Assembly (NCBI GenBank): GCA_000963575.1
Contig: CP011077.1
Span: 2,108,001 to 2,172,000, forward strand
Reading direction: 5' to 3'
Length of the DNA stretch: 64,000 nucleotides
Source: Klebsiella michiganensis
Lineage (GTDB): Bacteria; Pseudomonadota; Gammaproteobacteria; Enterobacterales; Enterobacteriaceae
The translations under genes and the position numbers were made by a program. Position 1 is the stretch's first letter, and every line of letters begins with the position of its first letter. The notes beneath the pieces were generated by a model. The model saw only the letters and a list, made by a program, of their open reading frames with translations, had not been told where the DNA came from and did no database searches. Shown in pieces: positions 51,206 to 60,586 of this stretch.

Positions 51206-51481
51206 TTATTGCGGCTCATTTTCCGGCGCAGCGCCGCCGGCGATACGGGTATAAACGATTTTTTGCGTGTCATTTGCACAGTGGCCGACGACCTGGCCGC
51301 CGGCTTTGTCAGCCTGATCGTTCGGCACGATAGTCAGAGAGAAGCCTGACTCAGGCACGCCGTTATTGATAATTTTCTGCTGGATGTCCGCTTTCACCTT
51401 TTCGCAACTGCCCTGTGCGGCCAACGCCGGGGCGGCAGCGATCAGCAGTATCGTGCTTAACCAAACGGTACGTTTCATCAT
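51206..51481 (-). CDS. ynfD: YnfD, DUF1161 periplasmic protein
   Basis: 91 aa with a signal peptide (VWLSTILLIAAAPALA) and a small DUF1161 domain with two Cys (GSCEKVKADIQQKI, VVGHCANDTQKIVY). Function unknown. Start uncertain by one codon because of ATGATG after AAGGAAGAG. Position beside ynfC matches E. coli. Confidence 0.85.
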   Translation of the reverse strand: MMKRTVWLSTILLIAAAPALAAQGSCEKVKADIQQKIINNGVPESGFSLTIVPNDQADKAGGQVVGHCANDTQKIVYTRIAGGAAPENEPQ

Positions 51482-51584
51482 CTCTTCCTTATGTTGAGTT
51501 GAAAGTTAAGAATAGCGCTTCTAGTGTAAAGTGTTGTATTTGCTTATATCATGTTATGACATAAAAACAGGAGAGCGGCAAAAC

Positions 51585-52295
51585 GTGAAGAAAATCATTA
51601 CCCTCGGTGCGCTGGTTTTGAGCCTTGTGGGCTGCGATAACTCGACGTCGCCGCAGGCGTACACGCCGGAAATGGCCAGTTTTTCTAACGAGTTCGATTT
51701 CGACCCGATGCGTGGCCCGGTAAAGGATTTTAGCCAGACGCTAATGAATGAGCAGGGCCAGGTTTTGAAAAGGGTTAGCGGCACGCTGTCGGAGGAAGGG
51801 TGCTTTGACACACTGGAGTTCCACGATCTGGAGAACAACAGCGGGGCGTCGCTGACTCTCGATGCAAACTACTACGTTGATGCCGTCAGCCTTGAAAAAC
51901 GCGTTCGTCTGCAGGGGAAATGCCAGCTTGCCGAGCTGCCTGCCGCAGGCATTAGCTACGATACCGATGACAATGATTTCGTCACTGCCGCAAAAGGCAA
52001 AGATGTACTGGTGGCCTATAAGTACGACAGCGAAGGTTATCCGCTTGGAAAAGTCACCAAGTCAAAAGACAGTGAGCTTGCCATCGTGGCAAAAGCCGGG
52101 GCCGATAAAAAGAAAAAGCTGGATTACAGCGCGACAACCAGTCTGAACGGTAAAATTATCGGTGTCGCAAAGCAAAGCTGTGAATATGACAGCCATTTCA
52201 ACTCGCTGTCCTGCTCTCTGGAAATGACGGATGAGTCCGTCACTCCGCCAACCGTGTCGCGTTACACCATCAAAAATACGGTGGAGTATTATTGA
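51585..52295 (+). CDS. ynfC: YnfC, UPF0257 lipoprotein
   Basis: 236 aa from GTG 51585 (AGGAGA 9 nt upstream), the family's usual length; the ORF extension to 51531 is rejected. Lipoprotein signal KKIITLGALVLSLVGC with Cys near residue 16, then a soluble domain without known catalytic motifs. Function unknown. Confidence 0.85.
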   Translation: MKKIITLGALVLSLVGCDNSTSPQAYTPEMASFSNEFDFDPMRGPVKDFSQTLMNEQGQVLKRVSGTLSEEGCFDTLEFHDLENNSGASLTLDANYYVDAVSLEKRVRLQGKCQLAELPAAGISYDTDDNDFVTAAKGKDVLVAYKYDSEGYPLGKVTKSKDSELAIVAKAGADKKKKLDYSATTSLNGKIIGVAKQSCEYDSHFNSLSCSLEMTDESVTPPTVSRYTIKNTVEYY

Positions 52296-52314
52296 TCTGG
52301 CCGGTATCACGAAG

Positions 52315-52339
52315 CGCCGGATGCGCTAGGCATCCGGCG
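52315..52339. repeat. REP/PU palindrome
   Basis: CGCCGGATGC (52315-52324) and GCATCCGGCG (52330-52339) with GCTAG between. It matches the classic enterobacterial REP (PU) form and lies between convergent genes. Confidence 0.85.
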
Positions 52340-52346
52340 TATGCAG

Positions 52347-53138
52347 TTAACTAAACAAACGGGATAACCAGCTTCGCTTCGGCTGTTCTGGCGGCGCGGA
52401 GGGCATTTCTCCCAGGCCTTGTTCAATGCCTTGCCCAATGGCTGCCAGCGCCCTACGGGCGTCAGCACCGCTCGCCGAAAACCGCATGCGGTGGCCCGCT
52501 TTTGCCCCCAAAGACACCATCTTCATCAGGTTCTTGCCATCGACGGGCCCGGCCGGACTGTCCATATTTTCAACGGTGACATGGCTTTGAAACTGTTTGA
52601 TCAGTTTCACCAGCACGGCGCTCGGCCTGGCATGCAGCCCATGAGGATTACGGATCACAAAGGTGGCCTGTTCTCCTGCTGTGGAGGGGGCTTGTGGATC
52701 GCCCCCGGCGTCATTGCCGACGGTCAAAATCGCTAAAACCTCCGCCGGGGTTGTGGCTTTCGCCAGCGTGTGTGGCACGCCCTCATCGCTCAATGCGCGG
52801 GTAAGCTGGCGCAAAATATCGAGATGTTCGTTCGAGCGGGCCGCAATCCCGGCCACCATATACGCAACATTACCTTCTCCCCAGTCCACGCCCTGCGGGA
52901 AGACAATCACTTTTACGCCAGTATTGAGTACCGCGTGGCGGGTGTCTGCCGTGCCGTGGGGAATGGCAATTCCCTGACCTAAGTAAGTGGAAATCTGGGC
53001 CTCTCTGTCCAGCATGCCTTGCAGATATTCCGGCGTGGTACTTCCGGCCGATACCAGCTTGTCGTTGACTTGCCGGAGCGCAGTCCCTTTATCGACGTGC
53101 TCATGGCTGATGAAAATATCCCCTTCACAGAGTTGCAT
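52347..53138 (-). CDS. PTS EIIA-HPr fusion, FruB-like
   Basis: 263 aa. An N-terminal fructose-type EIIA domain (phospho-His in GIAIPHGTADTRH) is joined by a linker to a C-terminal HPr-like domain with the His phosphosite in IRNPHGLHARPSAVL. This FPr-type fusion carries phosphate from EI to its EIIBC partner, independent of general HPr. It lacks the central receiver-like module of E. coli FruB. Overlaps the EIIBC gene by 14 nt. Confidence 0.88.
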   Translation of the reverse strand: MQLCEGDIFISHEHVDKGTALRQVNDKLVSAGSTTPEYLQGMLDREAQISTYLGQGIAIPHGTADTRHAVLNTGVKVIVFPQGVDWGEGNVAYMVAGIAARSNEHLDILRQLTRALSDEGVPHTLAKATTPAEVLAILTVGNDAGGDPQAPSTAGEQATFVIRNPHGLHARPSAVLVKLIKQFQSHVTVENMDSPAGPVDGKNLMKMVSLGAKAGHRMRFSASGADARRALAAIGQGIEQGLGEMPSAPPEQPKRSWLSRLFS

Positions 53139-54549
53139 TCTGACCCCCTGTCTGAAGCCCGACTGTGGGCTGTTTGCGGTTATTCCAGAGCCGCCAGGTG
53201 CCCAGCATCACCGCGCCGCAGGCGGAGCCGGCCAGGATGCACAGCACCCAGATAAACGGCTTACTGACCAGCGGCAGGATCAGGAACCCGCCGTGCGGCG
53301 CCGGGACTTCAATATGCATGCTGTAGCTGAGCACGGCTGAGATAGAAGAGGCGATCATCATCATCGGGATGACGCGCAGCGGATCTTTTGCCGCAAAGGG
53401 GATGGCGCCTTCGGTGATATGTGTACAGCCGAGAATGTAGTTCACCATGCCGGCCGCGCGCTCCTCCTCGCTAAACCCTTTGGGAAAGAAGGTGGTCGCC
53501 AGAGCGATAACCAGTGGAGGAGTAATACAGGCCGCGGACACTCCGGCCATAAAGAAGAAGTTCCCCTGGCCGAGCAGCAATGTTCCCGTCACGTAGGCCG
53601 CTTTATTGACCGGGCCGCCGAAGTCGAAGGAGCACATCGCCCCGACAACGATGCCCAGCAGTATCGGGTTGGCTTGCTGCAGCGAAGTCAGCCAGCCCAT
53701 CATGCCGTTGTTGATGGCCGCGACGGGCTTGCCGAGCAGCACCATCAGCACGCCAATCACCAGTACGCCAATCAGCGGCATAATGAAGATCGATTTTAAA
53801 CCCTCATACTGGCGCGGTAGCCCGTCGAGCATGCGGCGGACAAGCAGCATGAAGTAGCCGGCAGCGAAACCGGCAATGATCCCGCCGAGAAACCCCGCCC
53901 CCGTGGCATTAGCCAGCAAGCCGCCAACGAACCCTGCAACCATGCCGGCGCGGCCAGAAATTGACCAGGCGATATAGGCCGTAAAAACGGGCACCATAAT
54001 GGAAAATGCCTGTTGCCCGACCTGCATTAAGGTCGCGGCAATCGCGTTGTACTGAGGCGAACTGGGGTCAGCGGAGTAGATCCCCCACAGGAAGGAGATA
54101 GCAATCAGAATACCGCCTGCCACCACAAAAGGCAGCATGTTGGACACCCCGCTCATCAGGTGTTTATACACCTGCCTGCCGAAGGATTCTTGTTCATATT
54201 TTTCCGTTGCCACAGAGGCCGACGATATTCCCTGGCGGTGGGAGAGTTGCCCGCTCATGACTTTATTAATAAGGTCGGCCGGGTGGTGAATCGCCTCTTT
54301 AACCGGAACCTCAATGACCGGCAGGCCATTAAAACGCTCGGCGTTGACATCTTTATCTGCGGCAATAATTACGCCGTAAATATTCGTCAAGTCTTCCGGC
54401 TGTATTTCATTTTCTACGCCTGACGCGCCATTTGTTTCTATTTTTATTTCTACATTTAATTTTTTTGCTGCGGTCTTTAAGGCTTCTTCAGCCATAAATG
54501 TGTGGGCTATACCTGTAGGGCAGCCGGTAACGGCAATGATCTTTTTCAT
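53125..54549 (-). CDS. PTS EIIBC component, fructose/tagatose family
   Basis: 474 aa from ATG 54549 (AAAGGT ribosome site); a longer frame to 54660 is rejected because it overlaps the upstream kinase. N-terminal EIIB with active-site Cys in VTGCPTGIAHTFMAEEAL, then a membrane EIIC with about eight helices (ASGGILIAISFLWGIY-like segment near residue 130). It transports and phosphorylates a ketose at C1. The nearby kinase and class II aldolase of the KbaY/GatY type point to tagatose or fructose. Confidence 0.88.
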   Translation of the reverse strand: MKKIIAVTGCPTGIAHTFMAEEALKTAAKKLNVEIKIETNGASGVENEIQPEDLTNIYGVIIAADKDVNAERFNGLPVIEVPVKEAIHHPADLINKVMSGQLSHRQGISSASVATEKYEQESFGRQVYKHLMSGVSNMLPFVVAGGILIAISFLWGIYSADPSSPQYNAIAATLMQVGQQAFSIMVPVFTAYIAWSISGRAGMVAGFVGGLLANATGAGFLGGIIAGFAAGYFMLLVRRMLDGLPRQYEGLKSIFIMPLIGVLVIGVLMVLLGKPVAAINNGMMGWLTSLQQANPILLGIVVGAMCSFDFGGPVNKAAYVTGTLLLGQGNFFFMAGVSAACITPPLVIALATTFFPKGFSEEERAAGMVNYILGCTHITEGAIPFAAKDPLRVIPMMMIASSISAVLSYSMHIEVPAPHGGFLILPLVSKPFIWVLCILAGSACGAVMLGTWRLWNNRKQPTVGLQTGGQNATL

Positions 54550-54559
54550 AATCGGACCT

Positions 54560-55474
54560 TTATAATTGGACGATTTGAACCTGTTGTAATAATTCTTCCA
54601 GGCGATTGAGCTTTCCCAGACCGGCGGAAGCGGCAACGTCCGCGCCGGTGGCGCTGGCAAGGGCTAACGCCTGAGGGATGTCTTCACTATTGAGCCATTG
54701 ACTGAGAAATGCACCGAGCGCCGCGTCACCCGCGCAGGCAGAACTGACCAGCTCGATTTCGGGCGCGGAGGCAAACCACAAGTTACAGCCGTTTGAAAAA
54801 TAGAGTCCTTTGGCGCCGAGCGTTAATAACACATTCCGCGCCCCCAGCTGATGCAATGCCTGCATTGCATCGCGTACCTGCTGGATATTTCCCACCTGAA
54901 GATTGAATATTTCGCTTAATTCATCGTCATTGGGCTTGATCAGCAGGGGGTTAAGCTCAAGCAATTGCCGCAGTGAAGGATGACTGATATCCAGAATGAC
55001 TTCGCCCCCGCGTTGTTCACACAGCGACATGACTTCCACATAAAACTGGCTTTCAATACCCGGCGGTAAACTGCCGCTAATTACTAAATAATCTCCGGGG
55101 TGAATGCAGTCCAGATGTTGAATGACCTGTTGCTTACATTCATCATCGATATGCGCCCCCGTGTTGACCAACTTATATTCATTGTGGCCGTCATTAATAA
55201 AAACATTAATCCGCGTAGATGCCTGCACCCAGGAAGGGGTGACGTTAATTTTTTGCTTTTTAAGCTCCTCCACAATATAACGTCCGGTAAATCCGCCAAA
55301 TATGCCCATGACGTGGGTCGGCTGTTGAAAATGTTGAAGGACCAAAGAAACGTTAACGCCTTTGCCGTTAGGGCAATATTCCGTGCGTTGGGTGCGGTTC
55401 ACGGCAGAAGGCTGTAAAGGGGCGCAAAAAATATTCATATCAATGGCTGTGTTTAACGTCAGGGTATGGATCAC
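54560..55474 (-). CDS. PfkB-family phosphosugar kinase (1-phosphofructokinase/tagatose-1-P kinase type)
   Basis: 304 aa ribokinase-fold kinase with PNGKGVNVS near the N-terminus and SACAGDAALGAFL near the end; the usual GAGD anion hole is CAGD, which keeps the catalytic Asp. Family members phosphorylate fructose-1-P or tagatose-6-P/1-P to the bisphosphate. It lies 10 bp from the EIIBC gene, consistent with a PTS 1-phosphate pathway. Confidence 0.82.
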   Translation of the reverse strand: MIHTLTLNTAIDMNIFCAPLQPSAVNRTQRTEYCPNGKGVNVSLVLQHFQQPTHVMGIFGGFTGRYIVEELKKQKINVTPSWVQASTRINVFINDGHNEYKLVNTGAHIDDECKQQVIQHLDCIHPGDYLVISGSLPPGIESQFYVEVMSLCEQRGGEVILDISHPSLRQLLELNPLLIKPNDDELSEIFNLQVGNIQQVRDAMQALHQLGARNVLLTLGAKGLYFSNGCNLWFASAPEIELVSSACAGDAALGAFLSQWLNSEDIPQALALASATGADVAASAGLGKLNRLEELLQQVQIVQL

Positions 55475-55498
55475 GACATTGCTCCTTGCGGCCGTTGG

Positions 55499-56353
55499 TT
55501 AGAGTTGGCCTTCACAACCACACACATGAATCACCTTGCGGACGACTTCTTTCATCGCCGCTTTGGCAGGCTTCATATAATGCCGGGGATCGTTAGCCCC
55601 GGGCTGTTCGATGAAGTACTGCTTTAGCGCGTCTGAGAACGCGATTTTAAGTTCGGTGGCAACGTTGACCTTACAGACGCCCAGCGAAATAGCCCGGCGA
55701 ATATCGCCCTCCGGCAAACCGGAAGCGCCGTGTAATACCAGGGGAACATCCACGCAGTCGCGGATCGCGGCCAGGCGGTCGAAATCGAGTTTTGGCTCGG
55801 CGGCATAAAGGCCGTGAGCCGTCCCGATAGCTACCGCCAGCGAATCGATGCCGGTACGGGAGACAAATTCACGCGCCTGTTCCGGGTTGGTATAGAGCGC
55901 ATCCTTTGCGTCAACGACCAGGTCGTCCTCCGCGCCGCCAAGCCGTCCTAGCTCTGCTTCCACGCTGGCATCGTAGCGGTGGCTCAATGCTACGACGCTT
56001 TTCACCAGCGCAACGTTATCTTCAAAAGCATGATGTGACCCGTCGATCATCACTGAACGGATCCCGGCCTGTACTTTGTGGGTGATGTCCGGGAGATCTT
56101 CGTGGTGATCAAGGTGGAGCGCGAGCGGCTGATCCCAAAGCCTGGCCAGATCCCTGGCGATGGCAACAACGTTGCCGGTTCCGGCATAGCTGTAAGTACC
56201 CGGTGTCCCGGCAAGGATCAACGGGGAACGCATTTCAGCGGCTGTTTCCACCACCACCTGCATTGTTTCCAGATTGTGGATGTTAAATGCAGGCACGGCG
56301 TACCCCAGACGCTGGGCCTTTAACAACATATTTTTGCTGGAAATAATATACAT
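55499..56353 (-). CDS. Class II ketose-bisphosphate aldolase (KbaY/GatY type)
   Basis: 284 aa from ATG 56353 with AAGGAG 5 nt upstream; the frame extends 7 codons further. The sequence closely follows E. coli KbaY/GatY: GYAVPAFNIHNLETMQ, LALHLDHHEDL, VMIDGSH, VEAELGRLGG, ELKIAFSDALK. These cleave tagatose-1,6-bisphosphate to glycerone-P and glyceraldehyde-3-P with zinc. First gene of the operon; a fructose-bisphosphate specificity is also possible. Confidence 0.88.
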   Translation of the reverse strand: MYIISSKNMLLKAQRLGYAVPAFNIHNLETMQVVVETAAEMRSPLILAGTPGTYSYAGTGNVVAIARDLARLWDQPLALHLDHHEDLPDITHKVQAGIRSVMIDGSHHAFEDNVALVKSVVALSHRYDASVEAELGRLGGAEDDLVVDAKDALYTNPEQAREFVSRTGIDSLAVAIGTAHGLYAAEPKLDFDRLAAIRDCVDVPLVLHGASGLPEGDIRRAISLGVCKVNVATELKIAFSDALKQYFIEQPGANDPRHYMKPAKAAMKEVVRKVIHVCGCEGQL

Positions 56354-56408
56354 ACTCGCTCCTTTTGATTTCAAAATGTAATATTTGTTTTGATATTAAC
56401 TTACGTTT

Positions 56409-56641
56409 TGAAAGTAATTTAACGATAGTCTTTTCCTGACGCTGTGATCGGAGCCACACAACGGCGATCGAGTTTATTAAATGAAAGTTATCAGGGATTG
56501 ATAGGCTTCGTTTTTAAACGTATTGTTGGAAGGTAATGGTTTATTAATGCATTGAAAAAAAGCCAGTTTATCTCTTTTCGTGTGTCTGCTGATGGCCGCG
56601 AGTTAGACAACAGAAACGATAAATTTAAAAATGAAAGTTAT
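56409..56641. promoter_or_regulatory. Three TGAAAGTWAT repeats in the PTS-DeoR divergent gap
   Basis: TGAAAGTAAT at 56409-56418 and TGAAAGTTAT at 56482-56491 and 56632-56641, all on the plus strand. Starts are 73 and 150 bp apart, roughly integral turns for DNA looping. They lie in the 317-bp gap between the aldolase operon and deoR gene, so they are candidate DeoR operators. Confidence 0.55.
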
Positions 56642-56670
56642 TACTCGAATGACTTAAAAGGCACTCTATT

Positions 56671-57501
56671 GTGGCAAAACCGTCAACCAGCCTGCTGAAA
56701 AGACGCTTAGATATTGCAGAGATTGTTCGTAAAAACGGCGAAATTAAAGTTGATGATCTGGCGGAGATGCTTGCCGTGTCAGGGGTCACCATTCGAAATG
56801 ACCTCAATTATCTGGAGCAGCAAGGTTATCTGAAGCGTTCGTTTGGCGGCGCAATTTATACCGCACAGCAGGGGGCGCCCGTGGCTCAGCCCCGGGAGCC
56901 TGTCGCCGTTACGGATAAAGTGCTGGAAGCCGAAATGGCGCGTCAGGCTGCGGCCTTAATCAGCGAGGATGAAACCGTATTTTTAGGCCCGGGATCCACG
57001 TTACGCAAAGTGATTCCCTTCCTGGCGGGGTATGGCGACCTGCGCCTGCTGATGAATGACCTGGCGCACGTCTGTTTTGCGCAGGAGTTTCTTCCCGGTG
57101 AAAAGATCCTGCTCGGCGGCGTATTGAGTGGAGATGGAAACCGGATTGAAGGTGAGGTGGCGTTAAACGCGCTTCGCCATTACCGCCCGTCGCGCACGCT
57201 TATTGCCGTTGACCATATCGCAGAAGATGGGACGCTGAGCGTCAGAGATGCAGACAGCGCGAGGCTGCTGGGTGAGGCCGTCGAGCAAAGTCAGCACTTT
57301 ATTGCCATCGTGGCGAGCAGGCCTGTTTATGGCGAAAAACGCTATGCCATTGGGCAGCTCGCGCAGGCAAGCGGCCTGATTACGCCCCAGGTCGTTGCTG
57401 CGGAATACCACGCTCGCTTTCTCGCCGTGGGGCTGAGCAATAGCTACACCAATAATGAATGCCTGACGTGGCTCAACCCGGCGATGCAAAAAGCAAAATG
57501 A
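56671..57501 (+). CDS. DeoR-family repressor of the PTS cluster
   Basis: 276 aa from GTG 56671 with AAAGG upstream. N-terminal winged helix (GEIKVDDLAEMLAVSGVTIR, NDLNYLEQQGYLKRSFGGA) and a sugar-phosphate isomerase-like effector domain. Divergent from the PTS operon and 10 bp before a PfkB kinase gene. Phosphorylated sugars are usual effectors. Confidence 0.88.
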   Translation: MAKPSTSLLKRRLDIAEIVRKNGEIKVDDLAEMLAVSGVTIRNDLNYLEQQGYLKRSFGGAIYTAQQGAPVAQPREPVAVTDKVLEAEMARQAAALISEDETVFLGPGSTLRKVIPFLAGYGDLRLLMNDLAHVCFAQEFLPGEKILLGGVLSGDGNRIEGEVALNALRHYRPSRTLIAVDHIAEDGTLSVRDADSARLLGEAVEQSQHFIAIVASRPVYGEKRYAIGQLAQASGLITPQVVAAEYHARFLAVGLSNSYTNNECLTWLNPAMQKAK

Positions 57502-57511
57502 AGGAGCGGTG

Positions 57512-58465
57512 ATGAACGTGACGATATGTACCATCGGTGAGCTGTTGGTGGAGTTTCTCGCCAAGAAAGAAAATCAGGGCTTTTCGCAGCCGGGGGAGTT
57601 CTGGGGGCCTTATCCCAGCGGCGCCCCGGCAATCTTTGCCGATCAGGTAGCTAAATTAGGATTCGGCTCCGTGCTGTTCAGCTGTGTCGGCAGCGATGCC
57701 TTCGGTGAGATGAATATCGCCCGCCTGGAAAGAGACGGCGTCAACGTGAACGGCATTACCGTGCTGCAAAAGGCTACCACCGGCAGCGCCTTTGTCAGTT
57801 ACCGTAACCAGTCGCAGCGTGATTTTATTTTTAATCTGCCGAACAGCGCCTGCGGCTTGCTTACCGCCGGCCATATCGACGAAACCCTGCTCAACCAGTG
57901 CCATCATTTTCATATTATGGGCTCGTCGCTGTTTTCGTTTCGCATTATTGATGCCATGCGAAAGGCGATTGAAAACGTGAAGTCACGCGGCGGCACCGTC
58001 TCCTTCGATCCTAACATCCGTAAAGAGATGCTTAACATTCCTGAAATGTCACAGGCCTTTGAATATATACTTGATTACACCGATATTTTCCTGCCGAGTG
58101 ACGGGGAGCTTGATTACTTCGGTCGGCATCAGGGAGAAGATGAGCAACGGCTGGTGGATAATCTGCTCAAGCGTGGGGTAAAACACGTAGTGATCAAACG
58201 AGGGCCGCGCGGGGCGAGTTATTTCAGCGATCGGCAGACCTGGCATCTGCCCGGCTTCGCCGTTTCGGTGGTTGATCCCACCGGCGCCGGGGACTGTTTT
58301 GGCGCCACGTTTGTCAGCCTGTTTTTGTCCGGGGTTCAGCCACAGGAAGCCCTGAGCTGGGCCAATGCCAGCGGCTCACTGGCGATTTCGCAGCGCGGCC
58401 CGATGGAAGGGACGTCCACCCGTTCGCAAATTGAAGCTTTTCTTGCGGCGCGAACTGCACAATAA
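57512..58465 (+). CDS. PfkB-family sugar kinase, fructokinase-like
   Basis: 317 aa from ATG 57512 with AAGGAG 6 nt upstream (the upstream GTG is less likely). Motifs include GPYPSGAPAIFADQVAKLG near the N-terminus and the anion-hole/catalytic VVDPTGAGDCFGATF. It is a ribokinase-fold enzyme for a ketose or sugar acid; the specificity is open. In operon with the DeoR gene rather than the PTS genes. Confidence 0.85.
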   Translation: MNVTICTIGELLVEFLAKKENQGFSQPGEFWGPYPSGAPAIFADQVAKLGFGSVLFSCVGSDAFGEMNIARLERDGVNVNGITVLQKATTGSAFVSYRNQSQRDFIFNLPNSACGLLTAGHIDETLLNQCHHFHIMGSSLFSFRIIDAMRKAIENVKSRGGTVSFDPNIRKEMLNIPEMSQAFEYILDYTDIFLPSDGELDYFGRHQGEDEQRLVDNLLKRGVKHVVIKRGPRGASYFSDRQTWHLPGFAVSVVDPTGAGDCFGATFVSLFLSGVQPQEALSWANASGSLAISQRGPMEGTSTRSQIEAFLAARTAQ

Positions 58466-58518
58466 ACGTGCGGGCAGCAGGGTAGCTTTACGCCTCCCCA
58501 TAAATTAAGGCTTTTCTC

Positions 58519-59937
58519 GTGACCCAGCGATTTGAACCGCTTTTCCGTTACGTTTTGACCTGGCTGTGCGCCGCCCTTTGGCTGCACGCTGGTGTGGCCC
58601 GAGCGGCGGAACTCGACGAGAATTTGGCACAGTTTAGCGCGGCGTTAAGCCTGTCGCCCCCTGCGGCACAGGTCTCGCTGCAAACTTTGCAGCAGCTTGA
58701 TGCGGTGTTGCTCCAGCCTGAGTCCATGTACCCGCAGTTTCAGACCTGGTCGCTGTCGGAACTCAGGGCGTTTTACCTGTTGAATAAGCGCTGCGCCAGC
58801 GAGGACGCGTTATCTGCTTCCGCGCAGTCATTTGTGGCCGCGTTATGCCAGCCGAATATACCGCCCGCAGCCTGGCTGGCCGCTCATCCCCTGTATCCGC
58901 TGGGAGGAAGCAGTGCCTGGCAGTACATTTTGCGTCACCCTGAGGCAGCGGCTGCGCTAAAAAACTCGCTGCATGTGCGGGAAAGACCGGATGATCTGGC
59001 GGGTATAGGCACGCTGTCCGACGACAATCTTGAGGCGTTGCTTGGGGGCCAGCACTGGCTGTTGCAAAAGGGTGAACTCTGGCGATTCAGCGCCCAACAG
59101 TGGCGGCGTTATGAGGCGAAGGTCTGGCAGCCGCTGGCCCGGCAGTCGGGTATCGAACTCGTGAATGTCGGCGGGCGGTGCGATATGCGGGCGGGGGCGC
59201 TGTGCGTCAATGCGGGTGACAGTTACCGTGATGTCTGGCGCTGGCTTTTTGGCCTGCTGATGCTGTTTACCGCCCCGGGGTTGATATGGATGGCGTGGCA
59301 GCGGCGCCGCCTGCGTGAGCGCCAGCGATTTATCACGCAAATGCTGACCCATGAACTGCGTACGCCTATCGCCCAGTTAAGCAACGTTGTCGAGCATTTT
59401 CGCCGCGACTTCGATCGGTTGCCGGAAGGGGCCCAGCTTAATTTTGTGGCGCTTGCCGACACGCTGCAGCGTATGCGGCAGATGGCCGACACCAGCAAAC
59501 ACTACCTGATAGCTGAGCATCAGCGGGAAGCGCTGGAAACGCCCACCCAGGTACCGCTCAGCGACTGGCTCGATCACCTTTGTGCGAATAGGGACGGGCT
59601 GACGTACTGCCTGGCCGAAAATATAACCGTGGGCGTATCGCTTTACTGGAGCAGTCTCTGCCTGACGAATTTACTGGATAATGCGTTCCGTCACGGTGTG
59701 CCTCCTGTTCATCTGACCGTGCGCCAAAGCAAAACGCACCTCATTTTTCAAATAGCCGATAGCGGGATCGTCACTCAAAACCCGCTGCGAGTCTCCCGTC
59801 GTTTGCGTTGGTCAAGCAGCAATCTTGGCCTGGGACTGACCATTGTTCAGCGCGTCGCGCGTCGCCTGAACGGCAGGCTGACGTTCAGCGCCGCGCCAAC
59901 CACTTTTACCCTGGAGTTGCCGTATGACCCCGCATAA
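58519..59937 (+). CDS. Sensor histidine kinase, VxrA-like (DUF3404)
   Basis: 472 aa from GTG 58519. Signal/TM at residues 8-30, a periplasmic domain (30-235) of the DUF3404 type, a second helix (240-260), then the kinase: His278 in LTHELRTPIAQLSN, N-box TNLLDNAFRHG, G-boxes QIADSG and NLGLGLTIV. DUF3404 kinases include VxrA/WigK of Vibrio cholerae, which senses cell-wall damage. The family assignment is from recall of the domain pairing with the next two genes. Confidence 0.75.
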   Translation: MTQRFEPLFRYVLTWLCAALWLHAGVARAAELDENLAQFSAALSLSPPAAQVSLQTLQQLDAVLLQPESMYPQFQTWSLSELRAFYLLNKRCASEDALSASAQSFVAALCQPNIPPAAWLAAHPLYPLGGSSAWQYILRHPEAAAALKNSLHVRERPDDLAGIGTLSDDNLEALLGGQHWLLQKGELWRFSAQQWRRYEAKVWQPLARQSGIELVNVGGRCDMRAGALCVNAGDSYRDVWRWLFGLLMLFTAPGLIWMAWQRRRLRERQRFITQMLTHELRTPIAQLSNVVEHFRRDFDRLPEGAQLNFVALADTLQRMRQMADTSKHYLIAEHQREALETPTQVPLSDWLDHLCANRDGLTYCLAENITVGVSLYWSSLCLTNLLDNAFRHGVPPVHLTVRQSKTHLIFQIADSGIVTQNPLRVSRRLRWSSSNLGLGLTIVQRVARRLNGRLTFSAAPTTFTLELPYDPA

Positions 59938-60586
59938 AGCGCATTCTTTATTATTAATTGAGGACGATATCGCGCTGGGTGAAGGGCTGGCGGCCTGCTT
60001 ACAGCAGGAGGGATTTACCTGCCGCTGGCTGCGGAGCAGTGAGCATGTCCTCGACCATTGGTATCAGGCGGATTTGGCAATTCTCGACCGCCAGCTTCCC
60101 GAGGGGGACAGTCTCCGGCTTTTGCCTCAGTGGCTGGCAAAGAAAGCCCTGCCGGTGATCGTGCTGACGGCAAAAGTCAGCGTTGAAGATCGCGTCGCGG
60201 GGCTGGAAGCCGGGGCGCGTGACTACCTGAGCAAACCCTTTGCCCACGTTGAGCTGCTGGCACGAATCCGGGCGCAGCTTCGCCCTTTAGGCGACGGGCT
60301 GCTGGTCTGCGGGGAACTACGCTTACTTCCGGCGCGGCAGGTGGCAAGTTGGCAGCGAAAAGAGGTCGCACTGACGGCAACAGAGTTTGCGCTGCTGGCC
60401 ATGCTGATGCAGATGGCCGGGCGCGTGTTTACCCGGGATGAGCTGCTCAATCAGGTCTGGGGCTATCAAAGTTTTCCGTCAACCAGAACGGTCGATACTC
60501 ATGTTTTACAGCTCCGGCAAAAACTACCGGGTCTGCCGATTGCGAGCGTGCGTGGGATTGGCTACCGGCTGGAGCTACCGGAATGA
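59924..60586 (+). CDS. Response regulator, VxrB-like (OmpR class)
   Basis: 220 aa: receiver domain with the phosphoacceptor Asp55 (LAILDRQLPEGD), Thr82 and Lys104 (YLSKPF), then an OmpR-type winged helix (about 125-218). Overlaps the kinase gene by 14 nt and the next gene by 4 nt, so the three are translationally coupled. Confidence 0.88.
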   Translation: MTPHKAHSLLLIEDDIALGEGLAACLQQEGFTCRWLRSSEHVLDHWYQADLAILDRQLPEGDSLRLLPQWLAKKALPVIVLTAKVSVEDRVAGLEAGARDYLSKPFAHVELLARIRAQLRPLGDGLLVCGELRLLPARQVASWQRKEVALTATEFALLAMLMQMAGRVFTRDELLNQVWGYQSFPSTRTVDTHVLQLRQKLPGLPIASVRGIGYRLELPE

